From Cytophagales bacterium (GTDB taxonomy: Bacteria; Bacteroidota; Bacteroidia; Cytophagales; Spirosomataceae), in contig JABMMK010000033.1 of assembly GCA_013205605.1 (NCBI GenBank), forward strand, positions 1 to 6,569: 6,569 bases of DNA, in the 5' to 3' direction. The notes beneath the pieces were generated by a model. It ran no database searches and was not told the DNA's origin. It saw only the letters and a list, made by a program, of their open reading frames with translations. Shown one piece after another: positions 1-5,351 of this stretch (positions within the stretch are counted from its first letter, which is position 1; every line of letters starts with the position of its first letter). A program made the position numbers and the translations under genes.

Positions 1-2
1 AA

Positions 3-29
3 AATCTGGTTAAAAAATATGGGGCTTGA
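3..29 (+). other. In-frame upstream remnant of lptB ending in TGA
   Basis: In the lptB frame these bases read NLVKKYGA followed by TGA. This matches the N-terminal beta strand and A-loop of LptB, where the Tyr stacks on the ATP adenine (established for ABC ATPases). The true start codon should lie a few codons before the window. From memory, other Bacteroidota LptB proteins read roughly NLVKKYGSRTVVND here, so this copy has a stop where Arg is expected and appears to be one codon short. Possible explanations are a sequencing or assembly error, a real nonsense lesion, or a reannotated later start. The sequence alone cannot decide between them. Confidence 0.6.
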
Positions 30-716
30 TTGGTGAATGACCATATCTCCTACCAAGTAGCTCAGGGGGAAATTGTGGGCTTGTTGGGCCCTAACGGAGC
101 CGGCAAAACCACTTCCTTCTATATTGCCACAGGTCTAGTTAAACCGAATTCAGGCAAAGTGTTTTTAGATGATTTAGATGTCACTAGCTTACCTATGTAC
201 AAGCGAGCACGTTTGGGCATTGGCTATTTGGCCCAAGAAGCCTCCGTTTTCAGAACCTTGTCGGTAGAAGAAAACATCCTGGCCGTCCTTGAGATGACAA
301 ACCTCTCAAAATCAGAACAGAAAGAAAAAACAGAAAGCCTCCTCGAAGAATTCTCCCTAACCCATGTTCGGAAGAGTTTAGGCCAAGTACTTTCTGGGGG
401 AGAACGCAGACGCACTGAAATTGCCCGAGCACTGGCCGTTGACCCGAAATTCATCCTATTAGACGAGCCCTTCGCCGGAGTTGACCCCATTGCCGTGGAA
501 GAAATCCAAAGCATTGTGGCGAAATTAAAATATCGGAATATTGGCATTCTAATCACTGACCATAATGTAGACGAGACTTTATCCATCACGGATCGAGCTT
601 ATTTACTTTTTGAGGGTAGGATTTTAAAAGCAGGCACTCCTCAAGAACTGGCTGATGATGAGCAAGTGAGAAGGGTGTATTTAGGGAAGAATTTTAAGCT
701 AAGAGAAGGTCGTTAG
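30..716 (+). CDS. lptB: LPS export ABC transporter ATP-binding protein LptB (N-terminus interrupted)
   Basis: Cytoplasmic ATPase of the LptBFG complex, which extracts lipopolysaccharide from the inner membrane and drives it along the Lpt bridge to the outer membrane. Numbering from the TTG at 30, the ABC motifs are all present: Walker A GPNGAGKTT at 20-28, Q-loop Gln69 (YLAQEASVF), signature LSGGE at 121-125, Walker B FILLDEP at 141-147 with catalytic Glu146, D-loop GVD at 150-152 and switch His178 (TDHN). The LSGGERRRTEIARAL stretch and the YLAQEASVF loop are typical of LptB among ABC ATPases. At 228 residues it is somewhat shorter than the usual 240-250. The start is doubtful: the same frame continues upstream as NLVKKYGA, the expected LptB N-terminal strand, but a TGA at 27-29 cuts it off. 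TTG at 30 or GTG at 33 would be the only starts near that point. Family assignment is firm; integrity of the 5' end is not. The stop codon TAG lies in the first unit of the downstream repeat. Confidence 0.85.
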   Translation: MVNDHISYQVAQGEIVGLLGPNGAGKTTSFYIATGLVKPNSGKVFLDDLDVTSLPMYKRARLGIGYLAQEASVFRTLSVEENILAVLEMTNLSKSEQKEKTESLLEEFSLTHVRKSLGQVLSGGERRRTEIARALAVDPKFILLDEPFAGVDPIAVEEIQSIVAKLKYRNIGILITDHNVDETLSITDRAYLLFEGRILKAGTPQELADDEQVRRVYLGKNFKLREGR

Positions 717-776
717 GTAATAGGTATTAGGTAATAGAAAAAAATTAGGTAATAAGTATTAGGTAATAGGTATTAG
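713..776 (+). repeat. Heptanucleotide short tandem repeat array (TAGGTAA / TAGGTAT)
   Basis: Units of seven bases alternate between TAGGTAA and TAGGTAT: 714-720, 721-727 and 728-734, then, after an A-rich break (738-744), 746-752, 753-759 (variant TAAGTAT), 760-766 and 767-773. Seen as ten-mers, TTAGGTAATA occurs four times, at 713, 727, 745 and 759. The array begins in the lptB stop codon and runs up to the start codon at 780, filling the whole gap. Because seven is not a multiple of three and each unit carries TAG or TAA, every forward frame is closed. It resembles the short tandemly repeated heptamers described in cyanobacterial intergenic regions, but I cannot say whether it is related to them. 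It contains no recognisable promoter or Shine-Dalgarno sequence. Confidence 0.85.
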
Positions 777-779
777 TAA

Positions 780-1910
780 ATGAAAAAGGAAACCCAAGCA
801 ATTCATGCGACTAACCTAGTGGACGAAACCGCTGGGGCCATTGCCACACCGATTTTCTTATCCACCACTTTTCTCCGCGATGAAGATGGGAGCTATCCCA
901 AGGGGCACATGTACTCCCGGAATTCGAATCCCAACCGTGATGCCCTAGAAAATGGTTTAGCTATTTTAGAAGGAGGAGCTAAAGCCTTTGCCTTTGCTTC
1001 AGGTTTAGCTGCGGTTTCTGCCGTTTTTCAGTGCTTGAAATCTGGCGACCATGTCCTCATGCCATCCGTCGGTTATTATGCCTCCATGAAATTAGCCGAT
1101 GAAATCATGGGACCGTGGGGTCTACAAATGAGCCAAGTGAACATGGAAGATTTGGATGCCATTCGGGCAGCGATCCAGCCAAATACCAAACTCATTTGGG
1201 TCGAAACTCCCGCGAATCCCCTACTTGGAATATCCGATATTCAGGCTATCTCTACCCTCGCTCATTCGCTGGGAATATTCGTTGGCGTAGACAATACCAT
1301 CGCCACGCCCATTTTACAAAATCCCATTTCTTTAGGTGCCGATATTGTGATGCATGCTACCACTAAATACATTGGTGGGCATTCCGACGTACTCGGAGGA
1401 GCAATTATTGTGCGGGATGATGAATGGTCGGCGCGTTTAAAACGGGTACAAATTCTCATGGGCGCCACCCAAAATCCATTGGATTGTTATTTATTAGCCC
1501 GTGGTCTGAAAACTCTTCCACTGCGCATGCGAGAACATTCTGCCTCTGCATTAGCGCTGGCCCAACGTTTGGAAAAACATTCCGCTATCGAGCAAGTACA
1601 TTATCCAGGCTTAACCTCGCATCCACAGCATGCACTGGCTAAGCACCAAATGCCCCATGGATTTTCTGGAATGATCTCGATTCAAGTAAAAGGTGATGAA
1701 GCAAATGCGCGGAGAGTAGCTTCAGAGTTAAAATTATTCCAACAAGCCACCAGTCTAGGTGGAGTAGAATCTCTAGTAGAACATCGCCGATCTATTGAAG
1801 GTCCCGATAGTAAGACTCCCGGTAATTTACTACGGTTGTCCATCGGTTTGGAACACGTAGATGACTTATGGGAAGATTTGAATTCATCCCTGATGCCCAA
1901 AAAATTATAA
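780..1910 (+). CDS. PLP-dependent trans-sulfuration enzyme (cystathionine gamma-synthase/lyase family)
   Basis: Cytosolic pyridoxal-phosphate enzyme of the Cys/Met metabolism family. These enzymes make or cleave cystathionine, or eliminate thiols from homocysteine or methionine. The 376 residues cover the full family length. Visible motifs are YSRNSNP at 45-51 (cofactor phosphate contact from the neighbouring subunit), Tyr99 at the position of the ring-stacking Tyr, Asp171 in VDNT (pyridine nitrogen), the Schiff-base Lys196 in ATTKYIGGHSD, SLGGVES at 325-331 and Arg352 in LLRLSIGLE (substrate carboxylate). The segment around Tyr99 reads GYYAS instead of the common LYGGT, and the C-terminus has HRRSIEG where many members have HPAxMTH, so this may be a separate subgroup. 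I cannot choose between gamma-synthase, gamma-lyase, beta-lyase and sulfhydrylase, and give no symbol. The start is the first ATG, directly after the heptad array. With no promoter visible in the gap, co-transcription with lptB is possible. The gene ends inside the convergent neighbour. Confidence 0.9.
   Translation: MKKETQAIHATNLVDETAGAIATPIFLSTTFLRDEDGSYPKGHMYSRNSNPNRDALENGLAILEGGAKAFAFASGLAAVSAVFQCLKSGDHVLMPSVGYYASMKLADEIMGPWGLQMSQVNMEDLDAIRAAIQPNTKLIWVETPANPLLGISDIQAISTLAHSLGIFVGVDNTIATPILQNPISLGADIVMHATTKYIGGHSDVLGGAIIVRDDEWSARLKRVQILMGATQNPLDCYLLARGLKTLPLRMREHSASALALAQRLEKHSAIEQVHYPGLTSHPQHALAKHQMPHGFSGMISIQVKGDEANARRVASELKLFQQATSLGGVESLVEHRRSIEGPDSKTPGNLLRLSIGLEHVDDLWEDLNSSLMPKKL
1905..1910. 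other. Palindromic TTATAA carrying the stop codons of two convergent genes
   Basis: TTATAA is its own reverse complement. Its right half (1908-1910) is the TAA of the plus-strand PLP enzyme, and its left half read on the minus strand (1907-1905) is the TAA of the membrane protein. The two reading frames therefore overlap by exactly six bases tail to tail. There is no space for a conventional terminator between them, and I see no hairpin with a T-run just beyond either stop. Confidence 0.9.
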
Positions 1911-3461
1911 AGACAAATTAAGATTTATTAAATAAGCATTGAAAGGTTTTGTGTAATCAAAACCATTTACATGCACTTTGATCATATGATCAAGCCCTTG
2001 ATTAATCTGAACGATGGGAATTAATATTCCTGTGTTTGGATTGCTATCTGATCGTAAATACACGACATGTCCACGGGTAGTTTTTTCCAAAACGCTTAAG
2101 TTCAAAATTTTATATTGCCCCATTTGAGGGTCTATTTGATATTGCTTTTCCAAGGTTAATTTTTGCCCATTCGATATTTTTAATTTCCCTAATGTCAAAC
2201 CATTAATTTCAGAAGGGAAATGGTATAATCCAGCATTGGATAATAAATATGAATCACGAGATGTTAAAATATAATTAGCCGACTTTTTAAACAAAAAAGC
2301 ATTACTCGCATCTAATTGAACTCTATTTTTTAAATCATACAGCCGCTTTTGGGCATTTGAATAAGAGAAAATTCCAAATAAAACCGCCGGAATTAAGTAA
2401 TAAGCGGGCTTCATAAATGCCTTATTCTTCAGATCAACCACTAGCATTAAATATAAGATGACTAATAAAAAGGCTCCATACGTATAAAATCGATCGGCCA
2501 ATAATACTTGAAGAGCCGCTTCCCCTCCATCTGAAACTCTACCAATAGCTATTAAAGCCCCAGTCATTAAAGTTTGAACAAATAAGAATAGGGGGAATAG
2601 TCTCGCCGAAGGCTTTGAAACAGATTTTTCAGAAATAGTTTGCCATAAAAAATGAGCACAATAGGCTATAATAAAAACCCCAATCATCCAGGCGATAGCC
2701 ACATTATGTTTTAAAGAACTTCCCAGATAAACCAAAATGCCCTTTACAAACAAATAGATCTTTTCTACATAATTCGTTTTTGAAATGTTCGAATGATCCC
2801 CCACATAATCATGAAAATAAAAGACAAAAATAAGTACCATCAATAGGACAAAAGTTGCCCTAAACTTCGATTTAGTAAAGAATAAATAACATAAGGCCCA
2901 TAAAATAAACACAAGGCCTTCGGTAGAAACAAATGGGTAAAATAAAGCCATAATTAAAGGCCAAATATGACTAGGTTTATAAATTAGCCCATAACTTATT
3001 AACACCATAAATAAAATGGATGATAAGTGTTGTAAAACTCCGATTAACCCATAGTTATCTAAATTTCCATTAACAGAAAATAATAAGATTGACACGCCCA
3101 CTAAATACCAAGTTGACATTTGCTCTCGCTTCAAATACCTAAAAATTATCCATAATATGGCGATCGATTGGAGATTGGCTAACATGATGATTACTTTAAA
3201 ATTAATAATCCCAATCATTTTATAGTATAAAACCAAAAGCGTCCTTGAAAAAGCAATTCGATGAATGTAACTATGAAAAGCGAAAATATTTCCTAGCCGT
3301 TCAGACCATGAGATTTTATCAAATTTTTCGATAAGGTCTAAGTAAATAATATCATCGCCCCAACTAGGGAAATTGACTACAAACTTGTTCAACAAAAAGA
3401 AATGAATAGCAGCTGGAATTAAAATGAGAACTACCAGAAAAATATTACGCTGTTTTGCCAT
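1905..3461 (-). CDS. Polytopic inner-membrane protein of unknown function, GT-C-like layout
   Basis: A 518-residue membrane protein that I do not recognise. The N-terminal two thirds hold roughly ten to twelve hydrophobic helices (for example 7-27, 89-110, 142-161, 181-196, 202-217, 255-273, 290-307 and 326-342). After a further helix near 352-368 comes a hydrophilic C-terminal domain of about 145 residues. The first loop has WGDD at 34-37 with further acidic residues (YLDLIEKFD), then HSYIHR near 63-68. A later loop contains GRVSDGGEAALQ at 307-318 and LADRFYTYG at 321-329. An acidic pair after helix 1 plus many helices and a soluble tail recalls GT-C lipid-linked glycosyltransferases and related polysaccharide membrane proteins. 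This is inference from architecture, not a family match. The start is ATG at 3461 with an A-rich leader. The gene is visibly more AT-rich than its neighbours and stands alone on its strand, which could reflect horizontal transfer or weak constraint. Confidence 0.8.
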   Translation of the reverse strand: MAKQRNIFLVVLILIPAAIHFFLLNKFVVNFPSWGDDIIYLDLIEKFDKISWSERLGNIFAFHSYIHRIAFSRTLLVLYYKMIGIINFKVIIMLANLQSIAILWIIFRYLKREQMSTWYLVGVSILLFSVNGNLDNYGLIGVLQHLSSILFMVLISYGLIYKPSHIWPLIMALFYPFVSTEGLVFILWALCYLFFTKSKFRATFVLLMVLIFVFYFHDYVGDHSNISKTNYVEKIYLFVKGILVYLGSSLKHNVAIAWMIGVFIIAYCAHFLWQTISEKSVSKPSARLFPLFLFVQTLMTGALIAIGRVSDGGEAALQVLLADRFYTYGAFLLVILYLMLVVDLKNKAFMKPAYYLIPAVLFGIFSYSNAQKRLYDLKNRVQLDASNAFLFKKSANYILTSRDSYLLSNAGLYHFPSEINGLTLGKLKISNGQKLTLEKQYQIDPQMGQYKILNLSVLEKTTRGHVVYLRSDSNPNTGILIPIVQINQGLDHMIKVHVNGFDYTKPFNAYLINLNLSL

Positions 3462-3521
3462 TTTTAGAAATAAATTTCGAAAGCAAAATAAACTATATTT
3501 TATCAGTTTATTGGCGAGATC

Positions 3522-3547
3522 AATTAAATAAGGGAAATTATTTAATT
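3522..3547. repeat. Perfect 10-bp inverted repeat in the divergent intergenic region
   Basis: AATTAAATAA (3522-3531) and TTATTTAATT (3538-3547) are exact reverse complements separated by GGGAAA. The element lies in the 113-bp gap between the divergent membrane-protein gene (start at 3461) and recJ (start at 3575), about 27 bp before the recJ start. It could be an operator for a dimeric regulator or a weak hairpin. It contains only A/T pairs, so chance in AT-rich DNA is a real alternative. A weak match to the Bacteroidota -7 element (TACCTTTA, 3548-3555, last base off) follows it directly, without a convincing -33 element. Confidence 0.5.
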
Positions 3548-3574
3548 TACCTTTATGAAAAATATTAGGTCAAT

Positions 3575-5314
3575 ATGCTTACCGCAAAAAAAAATTGGAA
3601 ATTTTTACCTCCTCCAAGTCCCATAGCCATTAACCAGTTACAGGAAGAATTAAAAACAACTAAAAATTCCTACTTCCTTACTTTAATGGTTAATCGAGGG
3701 ATTTTAACATTTGACAAAGCCAAGCATTTCATGGTGCCGTCACTGGAGGATCTGCCAGACCCTTTCCTCATGCAAGACATGGAGATCGCGGTTGAACGAT
3801 TGGCTTTGGCTTTAGAAAATGGAGAGAAAATACTGATATATGGTGATTATGATGTGGATGGAACGACATCGGTCGCTTTGGTCTACGGATACTTAACCGA
3901 AATATTGGGAGCAGATGCCGACTACTATATCCCCGATCGTTACAGCGAAGGATATGGCGTGTCCCAAGCGGGTATCCAATATGCCTATGACAATGACTAT
4001 AGCCTAATCATATCCTTGGATTGCGGCATCAAAGCCCACGAACGGGTTGATTGGTGTAACGACATGGGCATCGATTTTATCATTTGTGACCACCATTTGC
4101 CCGAAGAAACCATTCCAAAAGCCATCGCGGTCCTAGACCCCAAAAGGGTCGATTGCGCCTATCCTTTCAAAGAATTAACGGGTTGCGGAGTCGGATTTAA
4201 GCTTTTATGCGCCTTCGCGCAGGCCCATGATTTAGACATGGATCCCATTTTTGATCGCTTAGATTTATTGGCCTGCTCGATAGCCGCCGACATGGTTCCA
4301 ATCACGGGTGAAAATAGAATTTTGGCTTTTCATGGACTAGTCAAACTAGGCGCAAATCCAAGTCCCGGGCTTGCTTATTTATTGCAAAAGGCCAACAAAA
4401 AAGCGCCGATTCAAATTAGCGATATTGTCTTTTCCATTTCACCTATCATCAATGCAGCCGGTAGAATGGAACATGCCCATGGTGCCGTGAAGTTATTGTT
4501 GGCCTCCGACCTCATCGAAGCACAAATGTTGGCCGAGGCAGTCATCCAACAAAACCTGGAGCGCCGAGTGGTCGAAAAAGAAATCGTCGGCCAAGCCCTT
4601 TCATTATTTGACACCAACACATTTTTGCAAACCGCCAAAAGTACCGTGCTATTTCAAGCCGGTTGGCACAAGGGGGTCGTCGGCATCGTCGCCAGTAAAA
4701 TCCAAGAATTTTATTTTAGGCCCACCATTATTTTAACAGAGTCACACGGCCAAATTGTAGGCTCAGCCCGCTCGGTCAAAGGTTTTGATATTCATGCAGC
4801 TTTAGAGAAATGTGCCGATTTACTGGCTCAATTTGGCGGACATACCCACGCAGCAGGCTTACACCTAAAACCAGAAAACCTGCAGGCTTTTATTGAGCGC
4901 TTTGAGGCGCTGGTGCAAGCTGGGTTGCCAACAGGCGAGTTGAGGGCTGAGTTGACGGTCGACTTGCAAGTGCCTTTGGAAGCCATGACGCTCTCATTTT
5001 ACGATCAATTATTATCCCGGCTTTCCCCCTATGGTCCAGGCAATATGATGCCTAATTTTCTAAGTGGACCTATTTATTTAACTAAGGCGCCATTCATTAT
5101 GAAGGAGGATCATTTGAAATTACATGTAAGTTCTTCGCCTTCAGGCTCCTCTTGGGAGGCCGTGGGTTTTGGGATTCGCAAAGATTTTTACGAAGACCTT
5201 TTAAACGCCTACGAAAAGCAACTCGCGTTCCAAATGGTTTATCATGTGGAAGTTAATGAATTTCGAGGTGACCGAAATTTGCAATTAAGGATTTTAGATA
5301 TTTCAGATATCTAA
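3575..5314 (+). CDS. recJ: Single-stranded-DNA-specific 5'-3' exonuclease RecJ
   Basis: RecJ degrades single-stranded DNA 5' to 3' in RecF-pathway recombination, base-excision and mismatch repair, using Mn/Mg ions bound by the DHH phosphoesterase core. Its 579 residues match the usual bacterial length. Motifs in order are GDYDVDGTTS at 90-99 (motif I aspartates), IPDRYSEGYG at 119-128, SLDCGI at 147-152 (Asp149), ICDHH at 170-174 (the DHH triad), AVLDPKR at 185-191, INAAGRM at 292-298 and GGHTHAAG of the DHHA1 domain at 421-428. A C-terminal OB-type domain follows (about 460-579). No key residue is missing. The start at 3575 is the first ATG in frame, preceded by TATTAGGTCAAT, whose AGG could act as a weak ribosome site. 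A run of nine A (3586-3594) lies in codons 4 to 7. The gene is divergent from the membrane-protein gene, and its 3' end overlaps a small inverted repeat. Confidence 0.97.
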   Translation: MLTAKKNWKFLPPPSPIAINQLQEELKTTKNSYFLTLMVNRGILTFDKAKHFMVPSLEDLPDPFLMQDMEIAVERLALALENGEKILIYGDYDVDGTTSVALVYGYLTEILGADADYYIPDRYSEGYGVSQAGIQYAYDNDYSLIISLDCGIKAHERVDWCNDMGIDFIICDHHLPEETIPKAIAVLDPKRVDCAYPFKELTGCGVGFKLLCAFAQAHDLDMDPIFDRLDLLACSIAADMVPITGENRILAFHGLVKLGANPSPGLAYLLQKANKKAPIQISDIVFSISPIINAAGRMEHAHGAVKLLLASDLIEAQMLAEAVIQQNLERRVVEKEIVGQALSLFDTNTFLQTAKSTVLFQAGWHKGVVGIVASKIQEFYFRPTIILTESHGQIVGSARSVKGFDIHAALEKCADLLAQFGGHTHAAGLHLKPENLQAFIERFEALVQAGLPTGELRAELTVDLQVPLEAMTLSFYDQLLSRLSPYGPGNMMPNFLSGPIYLTKAPFIMKEDHLKLHVSSSPSGSSWEAVGFGIRKDFYEDLLNAYEKQLAFQMVYHVEVNEFRGDRNLQLRILDISDI

Positions 5315-5316
5315 AA
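5292..5316 (+). terminator. AT-rich hairpin spanning the recJ stop codon (weak terminator candidate)
   Basis: TTTTAGATAT (5292-5301) and ATATCTAAAA (5307-5316) are perfect reverse complements around a TTCAG loop, forming a 10-bp stem with only one G-C pair. It covers the last codons of recJ (encoding DISDI) and the TAA at 5312-5314. No T-run follows on the plus strand, so a standard Rho-independent terminator is not supported. It may instead help 3'-end stability, or be incidental. Confidence 0.3.
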
Positions 5317-5332
5317 ATAAGGCGTAATTTTG
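5301..5332 (+). promoter_or_regulatory. Candidate Bacteroidota-type promoter for the nucleotide-sugar genes
   Basis: TAATTTTG at 5325-5332 matches the Bacteroidota -7 consensus TAnnTTTG exactly. TTTC at 5301-5304, 20 bp upstream, is a three-of-four match to the -33 element TTTG at an accepted spacing. Transcription would start near 5338-5340, giving a leader of about a dozen bases before the ATG at 5351. This would let the two sugar genes be expressed independently of recJ. The prediction comes from consensus only. Confidence 0.5.
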
Positions 5333-5335
5333 AAT

Positions 5336-5351
5336 TTAAGTTAAAACTTAA
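5336..5351. repeat. Seven-bp inverted repeat ending at the epimerase start codon
   Basis: TTAAGTT (5336-5342) and AACTTAA (5345-5351) are exact reverse complements around AA. The last base of the right arm is the A of the ATG at 5351. It overlaps the predicted transcription start, so it could be an operator or a hairpin affecting translation initiation. It is short and AT-rich, so it could also be chance. Confidence 0.4.

Noticed and set aside
27..29. TGA read as Trp or selenocysteine
   Set aside because: TGA serves as a normal stop at 6410-6412, other genes use TGG for Trp with no internal TGA, and no SECIS-like hairpin is apparent next to it.
224..589. Long open frame on the minus strand opposite lptB
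   Set aside because: It lies entirely within a well-supported ABC ATPase gene, its translation shows no known motif, and it is rich in Ser/Arg as expected from antisense reading of a coding strand.
603..612. Promoter for the trans-sulfuration gene inside lptB (TACTTTTTG)
   Set aside because: It has one extra T relative to TAnnTTTG and lies about 170 bases before the start codon, so the support is too weak.
713..776. CRISPR array
   Set aside because: The units are only seven bases and directly tandem, with no unique spacers and no cas genes nearby.
1115..1642. Alternative open frames on both strands inside the trans-sulfuration gene
   Set aside because: The PLP enzyme frame carries every family motif across this stretch. 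The other frames have no recognisable motifs or upstream signals.
4411..4638. Minus-strand open frame inside recJ
   Set aside because: It is opposite the conserved INAAGRM region of RecJ, and no domain or start signal supports it.
5292..5316. Strong Rho-independent terminator after recJ
   Set aside because: The stem has a single G-C pair and no T-run follows, so it is listed only as a weak candidate.
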